Assembly: GCA_018663625.1 (NCBI GenBank)
Contig: JABJPX010000075.1
Location: 1 to 64,000 of the forward strand
DNA: 64,000 nt
From: Polaribacter sp.
GTDB taxonomy: Bacteria; Bacteroidota; Bacteroidia; Flavobacteriales; Flavobacteriaceae
Direction of reading: 5' to 3'
In this document: positions 20,847 through 29,475 of the stretch, piece after piece
Numbering within the stretch: the first letter of the stretch is position 1
Layout: each line of letters opens with the position of its first letter
Made by a program: the position numbers and the translations under genes
Notes under the pieces: model-generated
Seen by the model: the letters and a program-made list of their open reading frames with translations, nothing else
Told to the model about the DNA's origin: nothing
Database searches by the model: none

Positions 20847-21530
20847 TTATAATTTGAAACTTACAATACCACAGTCCATTTGAAAAATCTGACCGGATAT
20901 TGAGCTTGCGCTTTCTGATGTTAAAAAGGTAGCCATGTCTGCTACTTCTGCTGGATTTAAGAATTTTTTAAGAGGATGACGTTCTGTAATGCTCTCAATC
21001 ATTCTTTCATTTCTTAATAATTTTGAGGCTAAGTCGGTGTCGGTAACCGTTGGAGCTATTGCGTTGACTCTTATAGTTGGTGCCAATTCAGCACCTAAAG
21101 ATTTTACCAAACCTTCAACACCCGATTTTGCAGCTGCTACACTAGCATGATAGGGCATCCCTAATTTTGATGCAACGGTACTAAATAAAAGTATAGACGG
21201 GGTATTTCCTCTTTTTAATAAAGGAAGGTATTGTTGAATTGCTTTAACAGCTCCTACAACATTGATTTCGAAGTCTGCTCTGAAATCATCTAGTTTGAGG
21301 CGTGAAATAGGTTTTAAATTGATACTTCCGGGGCAGTATATTAAAGTATCTACAGCGTCTAGCTGCGGTAATTCATCGGATAATATGTCGCAATTATAAT
21401 GCGTTAAATTTTCATGCGTTAGCGAAGGAGCAGTTCGGCTAAGGTTTATGATGTTATTTTTTTCTATTAAAGAAGCGATGATCGCTTTTCCAATTCCTTT
21501 ACTTCCGCCAATCACTAAAATTTTTTTCAT
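20847..21530 (-). CDS. SDR-family protein lacking the catalytic tyrosine
   Basis: A 227-residue short-chain dehydrogenase-like protein. It has the nucleotide-binding motif GGSKGIGKAI (residues 8-17), Ser117 in the expected catalytic position and Lys135, but the position of the usual YxxxK tyrosine is Val131 (YHASVAAAK). The C-terminus SGQIFQMDCGIVSFKL is typical. Such Tyr-less SDRs are known as a subgroup; whether this one is a reductase, uses Tyr127, or is a non-catalytic sensor is unknown. It sits between the 71-residue protein gene (7-base gap) and glutathione peroxidase. Confidence 0.88.
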   Translation of the reverse strand: MKKILVIGGSKGIGKAIIASLIEKNNIINLSRTAPSLTHENLTHYNCDILSDELPQLDAVDTLIYCPGSINLKPISRLKLDDFRADFEINVVGAVKAIQQYLPLLKRGNTPSILLFSTVASKLGMPYHASVAAAKSGVEGLVKSLGAELAPTIRVNAIAPTVTDTDLASKLLRNERMIESITERHPLKKFLNPAEVADMATFLTSESASSISGQIFQMDCGIVSFKL

Positions 21531-21537
21531 AATACGT

Positions 21538-21753
21538 CTAAGGTCTTCCTTTCAAACGCTTTTCAATTTTTTGTTTTACAACTGTCAAGCGTTTCATGTA
21601 ATCCATTATTTGTGGATCTTTATCTAATTTATAAACTTCATTGAGCTCTAATATTAAGGCTTTTACCTCTCTAGATGCTACAATTCGATCACTCGTTGTT
21701 TTGAATGAGAATTTTCTAGTTTCGAATTCTACTGCTTTTTCTGCTAATGTCAT
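21538..21753 (-). CDS. Small helical protein, tandem paralogue B
   Basis: A 71-residue charged protein starting MTLAEKAVEFETRKFSF and ending KQKIEKRLKGRP. By eye about 50 of 71 positions are identical to the upstream 74-residue protein, so the two arose by local duplication. It is predicted to be helical and cytoplasmic, with no signal peptide, Cys or His cluster. The family is not one I can name; it resembles short hypothetical proteins of Flavobacteriia. It precedes the SDR gene by 7 bases. Confidence 0.75.
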   Translation of the reverse strand: MTLAEKAVEFETRKFSFKTTSDRIVASREVKALILELNEVYKLDKDPQIMDYMKRLTVVKQKIEKRLKGRP

Positions 21754-21829
21754 TATATTTATTTTTCGATATTGATGTAATTTTCGAATATAAATATAAA
21801 AGTTAGAAAAGCAATATAAAACTGAATTT

Positions 21830-22054
21830 TTATGATGTTAAAGGTTTTCCCTTTAAACGCTTCTCGATTCTTTGCTTTATTACCGTAAGCCGCTTCATGA
21901 TGTCCATGATGTTCGGGTCCTTGTTTTTTTTGAAAACTTCATTCAAACTTAAAATCAAATCTTTTGCTTCTCTAGCCGCCATAATTCGGTCACTAGTCGT
22001 TGGAAATCTCATCTTCCTTTTTTCGTATTCTAATGCTTTTTCAATTAGTTCCAT
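21830..22054 (-). CDS. Small helical protein, tandem paralogue A
   Basis: A 74-residue protein starting MELIEKALEYEKRKMRF and ending KRLKGKPLTS, paralogous to the next gene. Shared invariant stretches are TTSDRI, KDP, MKRLTV and EKRLKG. Function unknown. A 76-base gap separates it from paralogue B and a 125-base gap from the TIGR03643-type gene upstream, so it may have its own promoter, but I see no good TAnnTTTG box in those gaps. Confidence 0.75.
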   Translation of the reverse strand: MELIEKALEYEKRKMRFPTTSDRIMAAREAKDLILSLNEVFKKNKDPNIMDIMKRLTVIKQRIEKRLKGKPLTS

Positions 22055-22179
22055 AATTTAATAATTTAAAGAGTTTTGTAAGTTTAGCATTTTTTTGGAT
22101 TTCTTAAATTTACTGCCAATATACGAGGTTATTGTTCAGGGTCTGTCCTCTTCTTTTCCCTATTATTTCTTCAAATGGT

Positions 22180-22455
22180 TTATCTTTTTGAAATTCCGTT
22201 ATTGGAGATTGATCTCTGTCTCGTACACTTAAACCTTCCTTTTTCGAAAGTTCTTAATTTTTCATGCTTTGTTTTTCTTCCCTGAACTCTTTCTCTCCAA
22301 AGTTTAAAACTTTTCAATTTCATTTGGTTGCGCATTAAGTTGATCACTTCCTGCTCTTTTAATCCAAATTGGTATTCAATGGCTTCAAAAGTAGTTCTGT
22401 CCTCCCAAGCCATTTCAATGACTCTATCGATGGCTATGTCCTCTAATTTTATCAT
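22180..22455 (-). CDS. TIGR03643 / DUF2805 family protein
   Basis: A 91-residue protein whose first 60 residues (IAIDRVIEMAWEDRTTFEAI, YQFGLKEQEVINLMRNQMK, FKLWRERVQGRKTKH) match the TIGR03643 (DUF2805) family, which looks like a small helix-turn-helix or RNA-binding-type domain. Family members often neighbour photolyase or cryptochrome genes, as here. Its ATG overlaps the stop of the upstream 141-residue gene (ATGA, 4 bases). The last 30 residues are basic and less conserved. Confidence 0.82.
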   Translation of the reverse strand: MIKLEDIAIDRVIEMAWEDRTTFEAIEYQFGLKEQEVINLMRNQMKLKSFKLWRERVQGRKTKHEKLRTFEKGRFKCTRQRSISNNGISKR

Positions 22456-22877
22456 TCGTAAAAAGCGTAATTTTTATCGTTCTCAATTTTCAAATCCGTT
22501 AGTTTTTCGATAAATGATTTGTTTTCCTTTAGCAATTTGTTATTCGCAAACTTTACAAAATTACCTTGTGCATAAATGCTGTAACCATTTGTTTTGTAGG
22601 TGTGAAGTTGGTAATATGGAATTGCCCAACTATACGCATTTAGCCCCTTATTGATATGTACTAAAATTCCTTTTTCGCGCAATTCAATATTTGCATAATT
22701 AATGTCAGATACAGTATTCATCACCTTTTGAAAGCCTTCACTCACGCTAGATACAATCATTCTCTTAGATCCAACACCCTTTCGTCTGATCGCTTCAAAA
22801 AAAGAATATGAAGGGCCTATTAGATCATTGATAATCCTTGCGGTCTCTTTGTTTGTGTATGTTGTATTTACAATCAT
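22452..22877 (-). CDS. Uncharacterised protein, first gene of the second photolyase operon
   Basis: A 141-residue protein of unknown function. No catalytic motif, signal peptide or membrane segment is seen. The centre (ANIELREKGILVHINKGLNA, YSWAIPYYQLHTYKTNG) alternates hydrophobic and polar residues like a PH-type beta barrel, which is only an impression. It is the first gene behind the shared-motif promoter (22895-22940) and is translationally coupled to the TIGR03643-type gene. The promoter lies 17 bases upstream, giving a leader of roughly 10 bases. Confidence 0.75.
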   Translation of the reverse strand: MIVNTTYTNKETARIINDLIGPSYSFFEAIRRKGVGSKRMIVSSVSEGFQKVMNTVSDINYANIELREKGILVHINKGLNAYSWAIPYYQLHTYKTNGYSIYAQGNFVKFANNKLLKENKSFIEKLTDLKIENDKNYAFYE

Positions 22878-22894
22878 TGCTGTTAGATTCTATT

Positions 22895-22940
22895 CAAAGG
22901 TACAAAATGTTTAACGTTTTACGATAATGATTAGACAAAA
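22895..22940 (-). promoter_or_regulatory. Promoter P2 with shared regulon motif
   Basis: On the - strand: TTTTGT, 9 bases, ATCGTAAA, A, CGTTAAACATT, T, TG, then the -7 box TACCTTTG (22895-22902). It aligns without gaps to promoter P1 at 31466-31511, 37 of 46 positions identical. A standard -33 TTG is missing; the conserved block occupies that place. It drives the operon from the 141-residue protein toward phrB. Confidence 0.75.
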
Positions 22941-22977
22941 ACATTAAAATTGTACTACATCATAACTGAACATTTGT

Positions 22978-24483
22978 TTAATCGCTTTGGAGTAGCTTGT
23001 TTCGGTCGGTTATGGTGTGTTTTTTGAGAATTCTAAAACTTTCTGATCGTACTTGTGGATTCTTTTTCAAATTCCAGAGAATATCACTTGCTTTTTTTCT
23101 ATTCTCTTTAATATCAACAATCGGTTTCGGATAGTCGATGCCCAATTCAAAATTGTTAAACTGCATATCCAAAGGAGTCATTAGGTAAGGCTCATGAATA
23201 AAGTTAATTGGCAAATTTGCCAATTCGGGACACCATTTTTTTATGAAAACGGCATTCGTATCATGCTCAATACTGTTTTTTACAGGACTATAAATTCTTA
23301 AATTATTGATACCAGTTTCTCCAGCTTGCATTTGTATTTGTGGAAAATGAATTCCAGGTTCAAAATCTAAAAACATTTTTGATAAATGCGAAGTTGCTTC
23401 TTGCCAAGGTTGCCATAGGATGTGCGTAAAGAAGGAAACGAGCATGGCACGCATTCTAAAATTTAAAAAACCAGTTTCATTTAAACAGCGCATACTCGCG
23501 TCTACCAAAGGAAACCCTGTATTTCCTTTTTCCCATGCAGTTTTATAGGATTCGGAGATACTCTTTTTAAGCTTGTGATAGCCTTTGTTAATACTCGCTT
23601 CTTCCATGGTATGTTCCATTTCAAATTTCTGAATAAAATGTGCTTGCCATCGCAATCTTGAAATAAATGCTCCCAAATGTTTATCCCCTTTTTTTTCAGA
23701 TTTTAGCTGTGTCGCTTTTTGAAAAACCTCTCTGATCGATACATTTCCCCAAGCAATATAAGGAGATAATCTACTCGAACTCGTTCTTGATTTTTCGGGT
23801 TTAGAAATATTAAATAAATACGCTTTATGTCTTTCCTCAAAGAAAGAATTTGCATATTTCCAAGCGGTAGTAGTTCCTCCTTTTTGAAAGATTTGTGATG
23901 TTTTTGTTTTTAAATCCGTACAATTAAAAACCTTTGATATTTCCGCTATTTCAGCAACCGTTATCAATTGATTTTTTTTCGGTTCAAAAGAGCATCTTTC
24001 ATTATGCATGTATCGATTCCAGTTTTCAAACCATTCGTCTCTATTTAATAAACCTCTTAAGACCCCATTGTTAGTGCTTTCAGTCCATTCAATCGAGTTG
24101 TTTTTGCAATACCTTTTAAAATATTTGTCTCTATTGTAGGTGATTAAAAGTCCCGTTTCTTGATGCGAATAAACATGCGCTATTTGAAAAGAATTCTGCA
24201 ACTGGTTAAAAAACGGAATTACTTCTGAATTTACCGATAAAACCTGCGTGTTGTGTTTTTTTAATCGGACGTTTAGGTTTTCTAAAGATTGTTTTATAAA
24301 AATCCAGTGTCGCTCATCATAATGCCTGTCGTTTCTCAGAGAGTCTTCGAAAATATAAGCAAACAGTACACGATTTTCCGATGCCAGTGAATTGGTGATG
24401 GCCTCGTTGTCATCCAACCGTAAATCTCGTTTGAGCCAAACAACTTGTATGGTTTCTTTATTAGTATTCATTTGGATTTGCAA
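22978..24483 (-). CDS. Photolyase/cryptochrome family flavoprotein
   Basis: A 501-residue protein with the N-terminal photolyase domain (VVWLKRDLRLDDNEAITNSL) and the C-terminal FAD domain (SRLSPYIAWGNVSIREVF, GFPLVDASMRCLNETGFLNF, QMQAGETGINNLRIYSPVKN). It differs from the class I enzyme at the NWQWVAG-DAAPYFR region, where it has AGETGINNLRIYSP, so it belongs to another photolyase subgroup; repair or signalling function is open. It ends the first operon. The start is ATG at 24483 or the ATG at 24471; it overlaps the iron-sulfur photolyase gene by 23 or 11 bases. Confidence 0.87.
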   Translation of the reverse strand: MQIQMNTNKETIQVVWLKRDLRLDDNEAITNSLASENRVLFAYIFEDSLRNDRHYDERHWIFIKQSLENLNVRLKKHNTQVLSVNSEVIPFFNQLQNSFQIAHVYSHQETGLLITYNRDKYFKRYCKNNSIEWTESTNNGVLRGLLNRDEWFENWNRYMHNERCSFEPKKNQLITVAEIAEISKVFNCTDLKTKTSQIFQKGGTTTAWKYANSFFEERHKAYLFNISKPEKSRTSSSRLSPYIAWGNVSIREVFQKATQLKSEKKGDKHLGAFISRLRWQAHFIQKFEMEHTMEEASINKGYHKLKKSISESYKTAWEKGNTGFPLVDASMRCLNETGFLNFRMRAMLVSFFTHILWQPWQEATSHLSKMFLDFEPGIHFPQIQMQAGETGINNLRIYSPVKNSIEHDTNAVFIKKWCPELANLPINFIHEPYLMTPLDMQFNNFELGIDYPKPIVDIKENRKKASDILWNLKKNPQVRSESFRILKKHTITDRNKLLQSD

Positions 24484-25993
24484 TTATGTGCGCTGCTTTT
24501 TCTTTTATTTCAAATAATTTTTCTGCAGGAATCTTTCGCAGCAAACTGTACATCATTCCCATTCTAAAATTTCCAGAAAGTTCTTCCTTTTTGTCGTCTA
24601 AAAAATTCCAATACAAGCTATTAAATGGACATGCATCTTTGGTCGTCTTTTCTTTTTTGTTATAATGACAGCTATCGCAATAATTCCCCATTTTATGTAC
24701 ATAACTTCCACTAGAAATATAAGGTTTTGTTGCTATTTTTCCGCCATCAGCAAATTGACTCATTCCTCGTGTATTTGGGAGTTGTACCCATTCTACTGCA
24801 TCGGCATAAATGCCCAAATACCAGGCGTCTACTTCATCTGGATTGGTTTGTGTTAGCAATGCATAATTCCCAGTAATCATTAAACGTTGTATATGATGCG
24901 CATAACTGTTGTCTAGCGAATTGTTGATTGCATTTTTTAAACAATTCATCTTGGTATTCCCTGTCCAATAAAAATCAGGCAATTTATTGGTATTGTTTAA
25001 AGCGTTTAGTGTTTTATAGTTGGGCATTAATGCCCAATACATCCCTCGCATGTATTCTCTCCAGCCTAAAATTTGCCGAATAAAACCTTCTACTTGTGAA
25101 ATTTCAATGGTAGCTTTTGGGTCTCGATACGTTGCCAAAGTTTTAGCAATTACTTCCTTGGGAGAAATTAATTTGATATTCATAGCAAACGAAATTCTTG
25201 CATGATACAAATAGATTTGATTCGTGTGCATTGCATCTTGGTAGTCACCAAAATGGACCAATAAATGTTCGCAAAAATATTCCAATTGTTCAAGTGCTTG
25301 CTCTCTGCTTATGGGATATTCAAAATATTTTGGGTTGATTTTTCCAATGGTTTTTATGCCTGCTTTCTGGATCTCTTCACAAATAATGACTACATTATTA
25401 TCAAAACTTTTAAAAGGAGGGACCAATGTATTTTCCTTCCATTTTTTTCGATTGTTTTTGTCATAGTTCCATTGCCCGCCTTCTGGTTGCGCATTGACAG
25501 TTAATATTTGATGTTTTTTTCTCATATTTCTATAAAAATTTTCCATCAAAAATTGCTTTTTACCTTCAAAAAACACTCCTAAATCTTCTCTTTTTGTATA
25601 AAAGTGCTCAGTGTCAGTAACCGCGTTTTCTATCGTTAACGTGCCGCAGAAGTCTTTTAGTTGTTTGTCTAAACGATATTCATCGGGTAGTAAGTATTCA
25701 AATTTATCAGCATTAAACTGTTCGATTTGTTGTGTCAGGTTTTTGGTTAAAGCGTGTGTGTTTTCGGGAGCTAATATGTTTAGATACTTCACCCTATGTC
25801 CATCTTTAATTAAACCGTCAGCAAAATTTCTCATGGCAGCAAAAAAACCTGCAACTTTTTGAATGTGGTGCGTTATGTAGTCTGTTTCTTGACGCATTTC
25901 AAACAAACAATATAAGATGTTATCGTCTTTTTCTTGAAACCAAGAATGCGAGCTGTTTAATTGATCTCCAAGAACTAATCGAACTATTTTCAT
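24461..25993 (-). CDS. Iron-sulfur photolyase/cryptochrome (6-4 photolyase PhrB type)
   Basis: A 510-residue protein of the FeS-BCP group, whose studied members repair 6-4 photoproducts with FAD, a lumazine antenna and a 4Fe-4S cluster. It begins KIVRLVLGDQLNSSHSWF, as expected. Four cysteines (351, 439, 442, 455) have exactly the spacing (88, 3, 13) recalled for Agrobacterium PhrB cluster ligands. The His-rich lesion-site region YAHHIQRLMITGNYALL is intact. It lies 3 bases behind the DASH gene and overlaps the next photolyase gene. Confidence 0.93.
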   Translation of the reverse strand: MKIVRLVLGDQLNSSHSWFQEKDDNILYCLFEMRQETDYITHHIQKVAGFFAAMRNFADGLIKDGHRVKYLNILAPENTHALTKNLTQQIEQFNADKFEYLLPDEYRLDKQLKDFCGTLTIENAVTDTEHFYTKREDLGVFFEGKKQFLMENFYRNMRKKHQILTVNAQPEGGQWNYDKNNRKKWKENTLVPPFKSFDNNVVIICEEIQKAGIKTIGKINPKYFEYPISREQALEQLEYFCEHLLVHFGDYQDAMHTNQIYLYHARISFAMNIKLISPKEVIAKTLATYRDPKATIEISQVEGFIRQILGWREYMRGMYWALMPNYKTLNALNNTNKLPDFYWTGNTKMNCLKNAINNSLDNSYAHHIQRLMITGNYALLTQTNPDEVDAWYLGIYADAVEWVQLPNTRGMSQFADGGKIATKPYISSGSYVHKMGNYCDSCHYNKKEKTTKDACPFNSLYWNFLDDKKEELSGNFRMGMMYSLLRKIPAEKLFEIKEKAAHIIANPNEY

Positions 25994-25996
25994 ATG

Positions 25997-27307
25997 CTAA
26001 AAAAGGTGATTTTGTAACCATTTATTTTGATACTGATTGTCTGGGTCATAGCGTTCTGCTTGACGTTCTATATTGAATTTACGATCTCTAGGGTCGTTGC
26101 CAACTCCCGATATATACAGCCAGTTTCCGTAGTTTGAATGCACATCATAATCAATCAGCATCGATTCAAAGTAAGCGGCACCGATGCGCCAATCTAATAA
26201 GAGTTCTTTTGAAAAGTAGGATGCAACATTTTGCCTACCTCGATTGCTCATAAATCCAGTTGCTTTCAATTCAATCATATTCGCGTTTACAAACGGTGCA
26301 TTGGTTTGACCGTGGATCCATTTCTGAACCAACTTTTCCTCCGACTTCCATTCATAGTGTTTTTCTAAAATTCCATCAATCTTAAATAAAGCATTCCCAT
26401 GTTTCAATGAAATGAATTTGAAGTAGTCTCTCCAAATCAACTCAAAAATCAACCAATATGTAGAATCATTTGCTCCATTTTCAGTTTCATATTCTTTAAT
26501 CTTCCAATAAATAGTTTTCGCCGAAATACTTCCATTTGCTAACCATGGAGAAAGCTTTGAACTATAATCGGTGCCAATCAATCCATTCCGGGTCTGTTTG
26601 TAAACGCTTAGTTTTTTAGATTCAAAAAAGTAATAGTCCATTCTTTTTAACGCCTCACTTTCTCCTCCATGAAATGGAAAAGCTGATCTGGGATCTGTCT
26701 TTACTTCTGAATACCCCAATTCCTGTAGGTCTGGAAGCTTCGTGTTGTTTACAATGCGGTTCGATACTTCTTTGTGTACACTGTTACTTTCTGATCGTAT
26801 TGATGCATATTTTTCTACCTTTTTCCTGAAGTTTGTAAAGACAGCGGGTATCGATTTAAGATCCATATTGATGTCTTCAGGATGGTATAAAAACTGATCA
26901 TAGGAATCGGTGATTGTACATTCATCCGTGAGTTTAGAGGCTACTTTTTTAAAGGTACCTACTTCCTCTGAAGTCCATTCTTTTTGGGTGAAAATCTCTT
27001 TTACGAGATGCGTTTCACAAATCTTAGGAATGACCACTTCTGGAAAATCAAAATAGGTAAGGAGTGTGATGTTTTTTTGTGCTAAGTGTTCTTTTAAATC
27101 GCGCACCGTTTCAACTAAAAAATTTGCTCTATAACGTTCAATTTTTTTAAAACCAAAAAGATTTCTTTCAAATATATGTTTGTCAAAAACATAAATAGCA
27201 ATTACTTGCTCGTGTTTTTCAAATGCCAATTCGATGGATTTATTGTCTTGAACTCTTAGGTTATTTGTAAACCATATTAATCCTGTTGATTTTTGTTTCT
27301 TCTGCAT
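25997..27307 (-). CDS. DASH-family cryptochrome
   Basis: A 436-residue flavoprotein related to photolyases; DASH proteins repair dimers in single-stranded DNA or act in light signalling. The N-terminus [20 protein letters not shown] and the DASH signature [20 protein letters not shown] with [13 protein letters not shown] near the C-terminus identify it. Its start codon lies 31 bases inside the DUF2256 gene. It precedes the iron-sulfur photolyase by 3 bases. Length is slightly short for the group, with no C-terminal extension. Confidence 0.93.
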   Translation of the reverse strand: MQKKQKSTGLIWFTNNLRVQDNKSIELAFEKHEQVIAIYVFDKHIFERNLFGFKKIERYRANFLVETVRDLKEHLAQKNITLLTYFDFPEVVIPKICETHLVKEIFTQKEWTSEEVGTFKKVASKLTDECTITDSYDQFLYHPEDINMDLKSIPAVFTNFRKKVEKYASIRSESNSVHKEVSNRIVNNTKLPDLQELGYSEVKTDPRSAFPFHGGESEALKRMDYYFFESKKLSVYKQTRNGLIGTDYSSKLSPWLANGSISAKTIYWKIKEYETENGANDSTYWLIFELIWRDYFKFISLKHGNALFKIDGILEKHYEWKSEEKLVQKWIHGQTNAPFVNANMIELKATGFMSNRGRQNVASYFSKELLLDWRIGAAYFESMLIDYDVHSNYGNWLYISGVGNDPRDRKFNIERQAERYDPDNQYQNKWLQNHLF

Positions 27308-27417
27308 CTTTCACTACAATATTTTACGTTTTCCCAGTTTTTTTCCCATTTTTTTCTCCAGCTGTAAGGTTTTTCGCAGACCGTACATATTTTTTCGGGT
27401 AAATGTTGTTTTTTCAA
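27277..27417 (-). CDS. DUF2256 zinc-ribbon miniprotein, TTG start
   Basis: A 46-residue ORF on the - strand (TTG at 27415-27417, TAA at 27277-27279) begins [20 protein letters not shown] and contains CxxC (Cys11, Cys14) and CxxxC (Cys34, Cys38) pairs, a typical zinc ribbon, with basic and Trp-rich sequence between. This is the DUF2256 pattern, a family often fused to or beside cryptochrome genes. It starts 3 bases after the upstream SDR stop and overlaps the DASH gene by 31 bases, so translation is likely coupled. No ATG is available. Zinc and nucleic-acid binding are inferred. Confidence 0.85.
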   Translation of the reverse strand: MKKQHLPEKICTVCEKPYSWRKKWEKNWENVKYCSERCRRNKNQQD

Positions 27418-27420
27418 AAG

Positions 27421-28845
27421 TTATGGTTTAGAAATTTTATCAATCATTCCGTTAAAAATAAACCAATGAAAAGGGGCTACCGAATACCAGTATAGCCTTC
27501 CTGGCAATCCCTTTGGTCGAAATGTTGCTGTTTGATATAAGATTCCGTCTTCAATTTTAAATTCCAACCATGCTTCTCCGGGCAATACCATTTCTGCATA
27601 TAGAAGTAATTTCTGATTTGCTTTATCGGCATAAATTACACGCCAAAAATCCAAAGCATCTCCTGCATTTAATTCTGTTGGATGTCTTCTTCCTCTTCGC
27701 AAACCAGCACCCCCAAAAAATTGATCCATAAACCCTCTTACTTTCCACAGAAAAGTGCCATAATACCAACCTGTTTCTCCGCCAATTGCCCAAATTTTAT
27801 CCAATGATTTTTCTCCATCTACAATTTTCCGACGTTTTAAATCTCGAAAACAACCGTACTTTGGTACATTAATGAATTCATGGACATAGTTCTTTAGTTT
27901 TCCACTACTGATGTAAGAATCTTTCCAACTGGAAATAATACTATTTTGTTTTATTTTAACGAATGCAAATTCAACTGCCTGTTTGTAGGTCATTGGATTT
28001 ACTTCTAATACTTTATTAATAGTACTTCGGTTTCCAATCACTTCTACTCCCATCGAATTTACCAACGAATTGGCTAATTTGTAGGAGGTGGAGGTAACAA
28101 AATACAACCAATAGGAAGAAAGTTTTGGAGTCATTACCGGCACTGTTAAAATCCATCTTTTCAATCCTCGAACTTCTGCAAATTGCAAAAGCATTTCTTT
28201 GTAGGTCATGACTTCTGGGCCAAAAACATCAAAGGATTGATTGTACAATTCTTTCTTGTTCAATGCTTTGTGTAAAAAAGACAATACATCACGGATGCCA
28301 AGAGGTTGAGTTTTCGTATTCAGCCACTTTGGTGCGACCATTATTGGTAGTTTCTCAACAAGATCTCTAATAATTTCAAAGGATGAACTTCCAGATCCGA
28401 CAATAATACCCGCCTTAAAAGTAGTTAAAGCATAGACTTCGGAAGACAAGGTTTTTTCTACATTTTTTCTCGAAAGTAAATGTTTCGATAACTTGGTGTC
28501 ATTGGTAATTCCGCTTAAATAAATAACCTGCTTCAAGGCAGTTTTTTCAGCAAAACGTTTAAAGTTAAAGGCACATTTCTCTTCCAATACATGAAACTCC
28601 TTTGCAGAATTTGACATGGAATGAATTAGGTAATAGGCGCTATCAATATCCTTTGGAATTTTGTCTAAGCTTTTGTAGTCTAAAAAATCAATTTCAACAA
28701 GAACAATATTTTTACGATCTCTAAAATAATTTTTAGCTCTTGCCTTGTCTCGTACAGCACAAACAACGGTATGGCCGTCGTTTAGCAACAACGGAATTAA
28801 CCGTTTGCCAATATAGCCTGTTGCTCCTGTAACGAGAATTTTCAT
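27421..28845 (-). CDS. SDR-family protein with DUF2867 domain
   Basis: A 474-residue protein with an N-terminal NAD(P)-binding domain (ILVTGATGYIGKRLIPLLL, then YLIHSM and KQVIYLSGI) of the NmrA/YbjT-like atypical SDR type and a C-terminal DUF2867 domain from about residue 320 (GETGWYYGTFLWKVRGFMDQ, GDALDFWRVIYADKANQKLL). Membrane anchorage is not obvious. Substrate unknown. It lies between the flavin reductase gene (12-base gap) and DUF2256 (3-base gap). Homologues accompany photolyase genes in light-responsive clusters of other bacteria. Confidence 0.88.
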   Translation of the reverse strand: MKILVTGATGYIGKRLIPLLLNDGHTVVCAVRDKARAKNYFRDRKNIVLVEIDFLDYKSLDKIPKDIDSAYYLIHSMSNSAKEFHVLEEKCAFNFKRFAEKTALKQVIYLSGITNDTKLSKHLLSRKNVEKTLSSEVYALTTFKAGIIVGSGSSSFEIIRDLVEKLPIMVAPKWLNTKTQPLGIRDVLSFLHKALNKKELYNQSFDVFGPEVMTYKEMLLQFAEVRGLKRWILTVPVMTPKLSSYWLYFVTSTSYKLANSLVNSMGVEVIGNRSTINKVLEVNPMTYKQAVEFAFVKIKQNSIISSWKDSYISSGKLKNYVHEFINVPKYGCFRDLKRRKIVDGEKSLDKIWAIGGETGWYYGTFLWKVRGFMDQFFGGAGLRRGRRHPTELNAGDALDFWRVIYADKANQKLLLYAEMVLPGEAWLEFKIEDGILYQTATFRPKGLPGRLYWYSVAPFHWFIFNGMIDKISKP

Positions 28846-28857
28846 GACATTTTTAGT

Positions 28858-29475
28858 TTATTTTTTTGGTCTTTGGTAAGATAATTGTTTTTTAAATGTT
28901 GGAATCGCATAGGTATCCAATCCGTTAATTGCGGCAACTTTCCCGATAGAAAGATCGATCAATCCATCATCTTGTAAAAGTGCATCCTGAATATAGAGTT
29001 CCTCAATTTGTGCAACAATTAGCATTACATTGTTTGAAGGTACTGGTATTTCTTCAATAAATTTCATGCTCATTTGAACTGGAGATCCCTTTACAAAAGG
29101 TGCTTTAAAGGCCCCTTTAAATTCTTCCTCTAAACTCGTAATATCAAATTCAGAAACGTTTTCTGGATATTTCGCCGAAGTATGATGTGCGTCTTCTATA
29201 ATTTCTTCATAAATATGATTGATGGTAAATACACCACTTTCTTTTATGTTTTTATAGGTGTCTCTAGGAACCGTTGTAGGTCTCAGGATAAAACCCAATG
29301 TTGGGGGGTTAGAGCCTAAGTGAATCACGGAGCTAAAAACTGCAACATTGGAAACTCCTTCATCAGAAATTGTACCTAAAAGATTCGCAGATTTAAATCC
29401 AGAACAACTGTTAATTAAATTTATTTTAAAAATCTTCTCTAAGTTGTCGATGTCCTCTCTTTGATAAAAAGCCAT
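28858..29475 (-). CDS. Flavin reductase-like FMN-binding protein
   Basis: A 205-residue protein of the flavin-reductase split-barrel family. The N-terminal SCSGFKSANLLGTISDEGVS and the following SNVAVFSSVIHLGSNPPTLG, then GFILRPTTVPRDTYKN and HHTSAKY, are family features that bind FMN. The electron donor and substrate are unknown; supplying reduced flavin to the neighbouring flavoproteins is conceivable but not shown. Its ATG overlaps the ABC1 kinase stop by one base. Confidence 0.88.
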   Translation of the reverse strand: MAFYQREDIDNLEKIFKINLINSCSGFKSANLLGTISDEGVSNVAVFSSVIHLGSNPPTLGFILRPTTVPRDTYKNIKESGVFTINHIYEEIIEDAHHTSAKYPENVSEFDITSLEEEFKGAFKAPFVKGSPVQMSMKFIEEIPVPSNNVMLIVAQIEELYIQDALLQDDGLIDLSIGKVAAINGLDTYAIPTFKKQLSYQRPKK

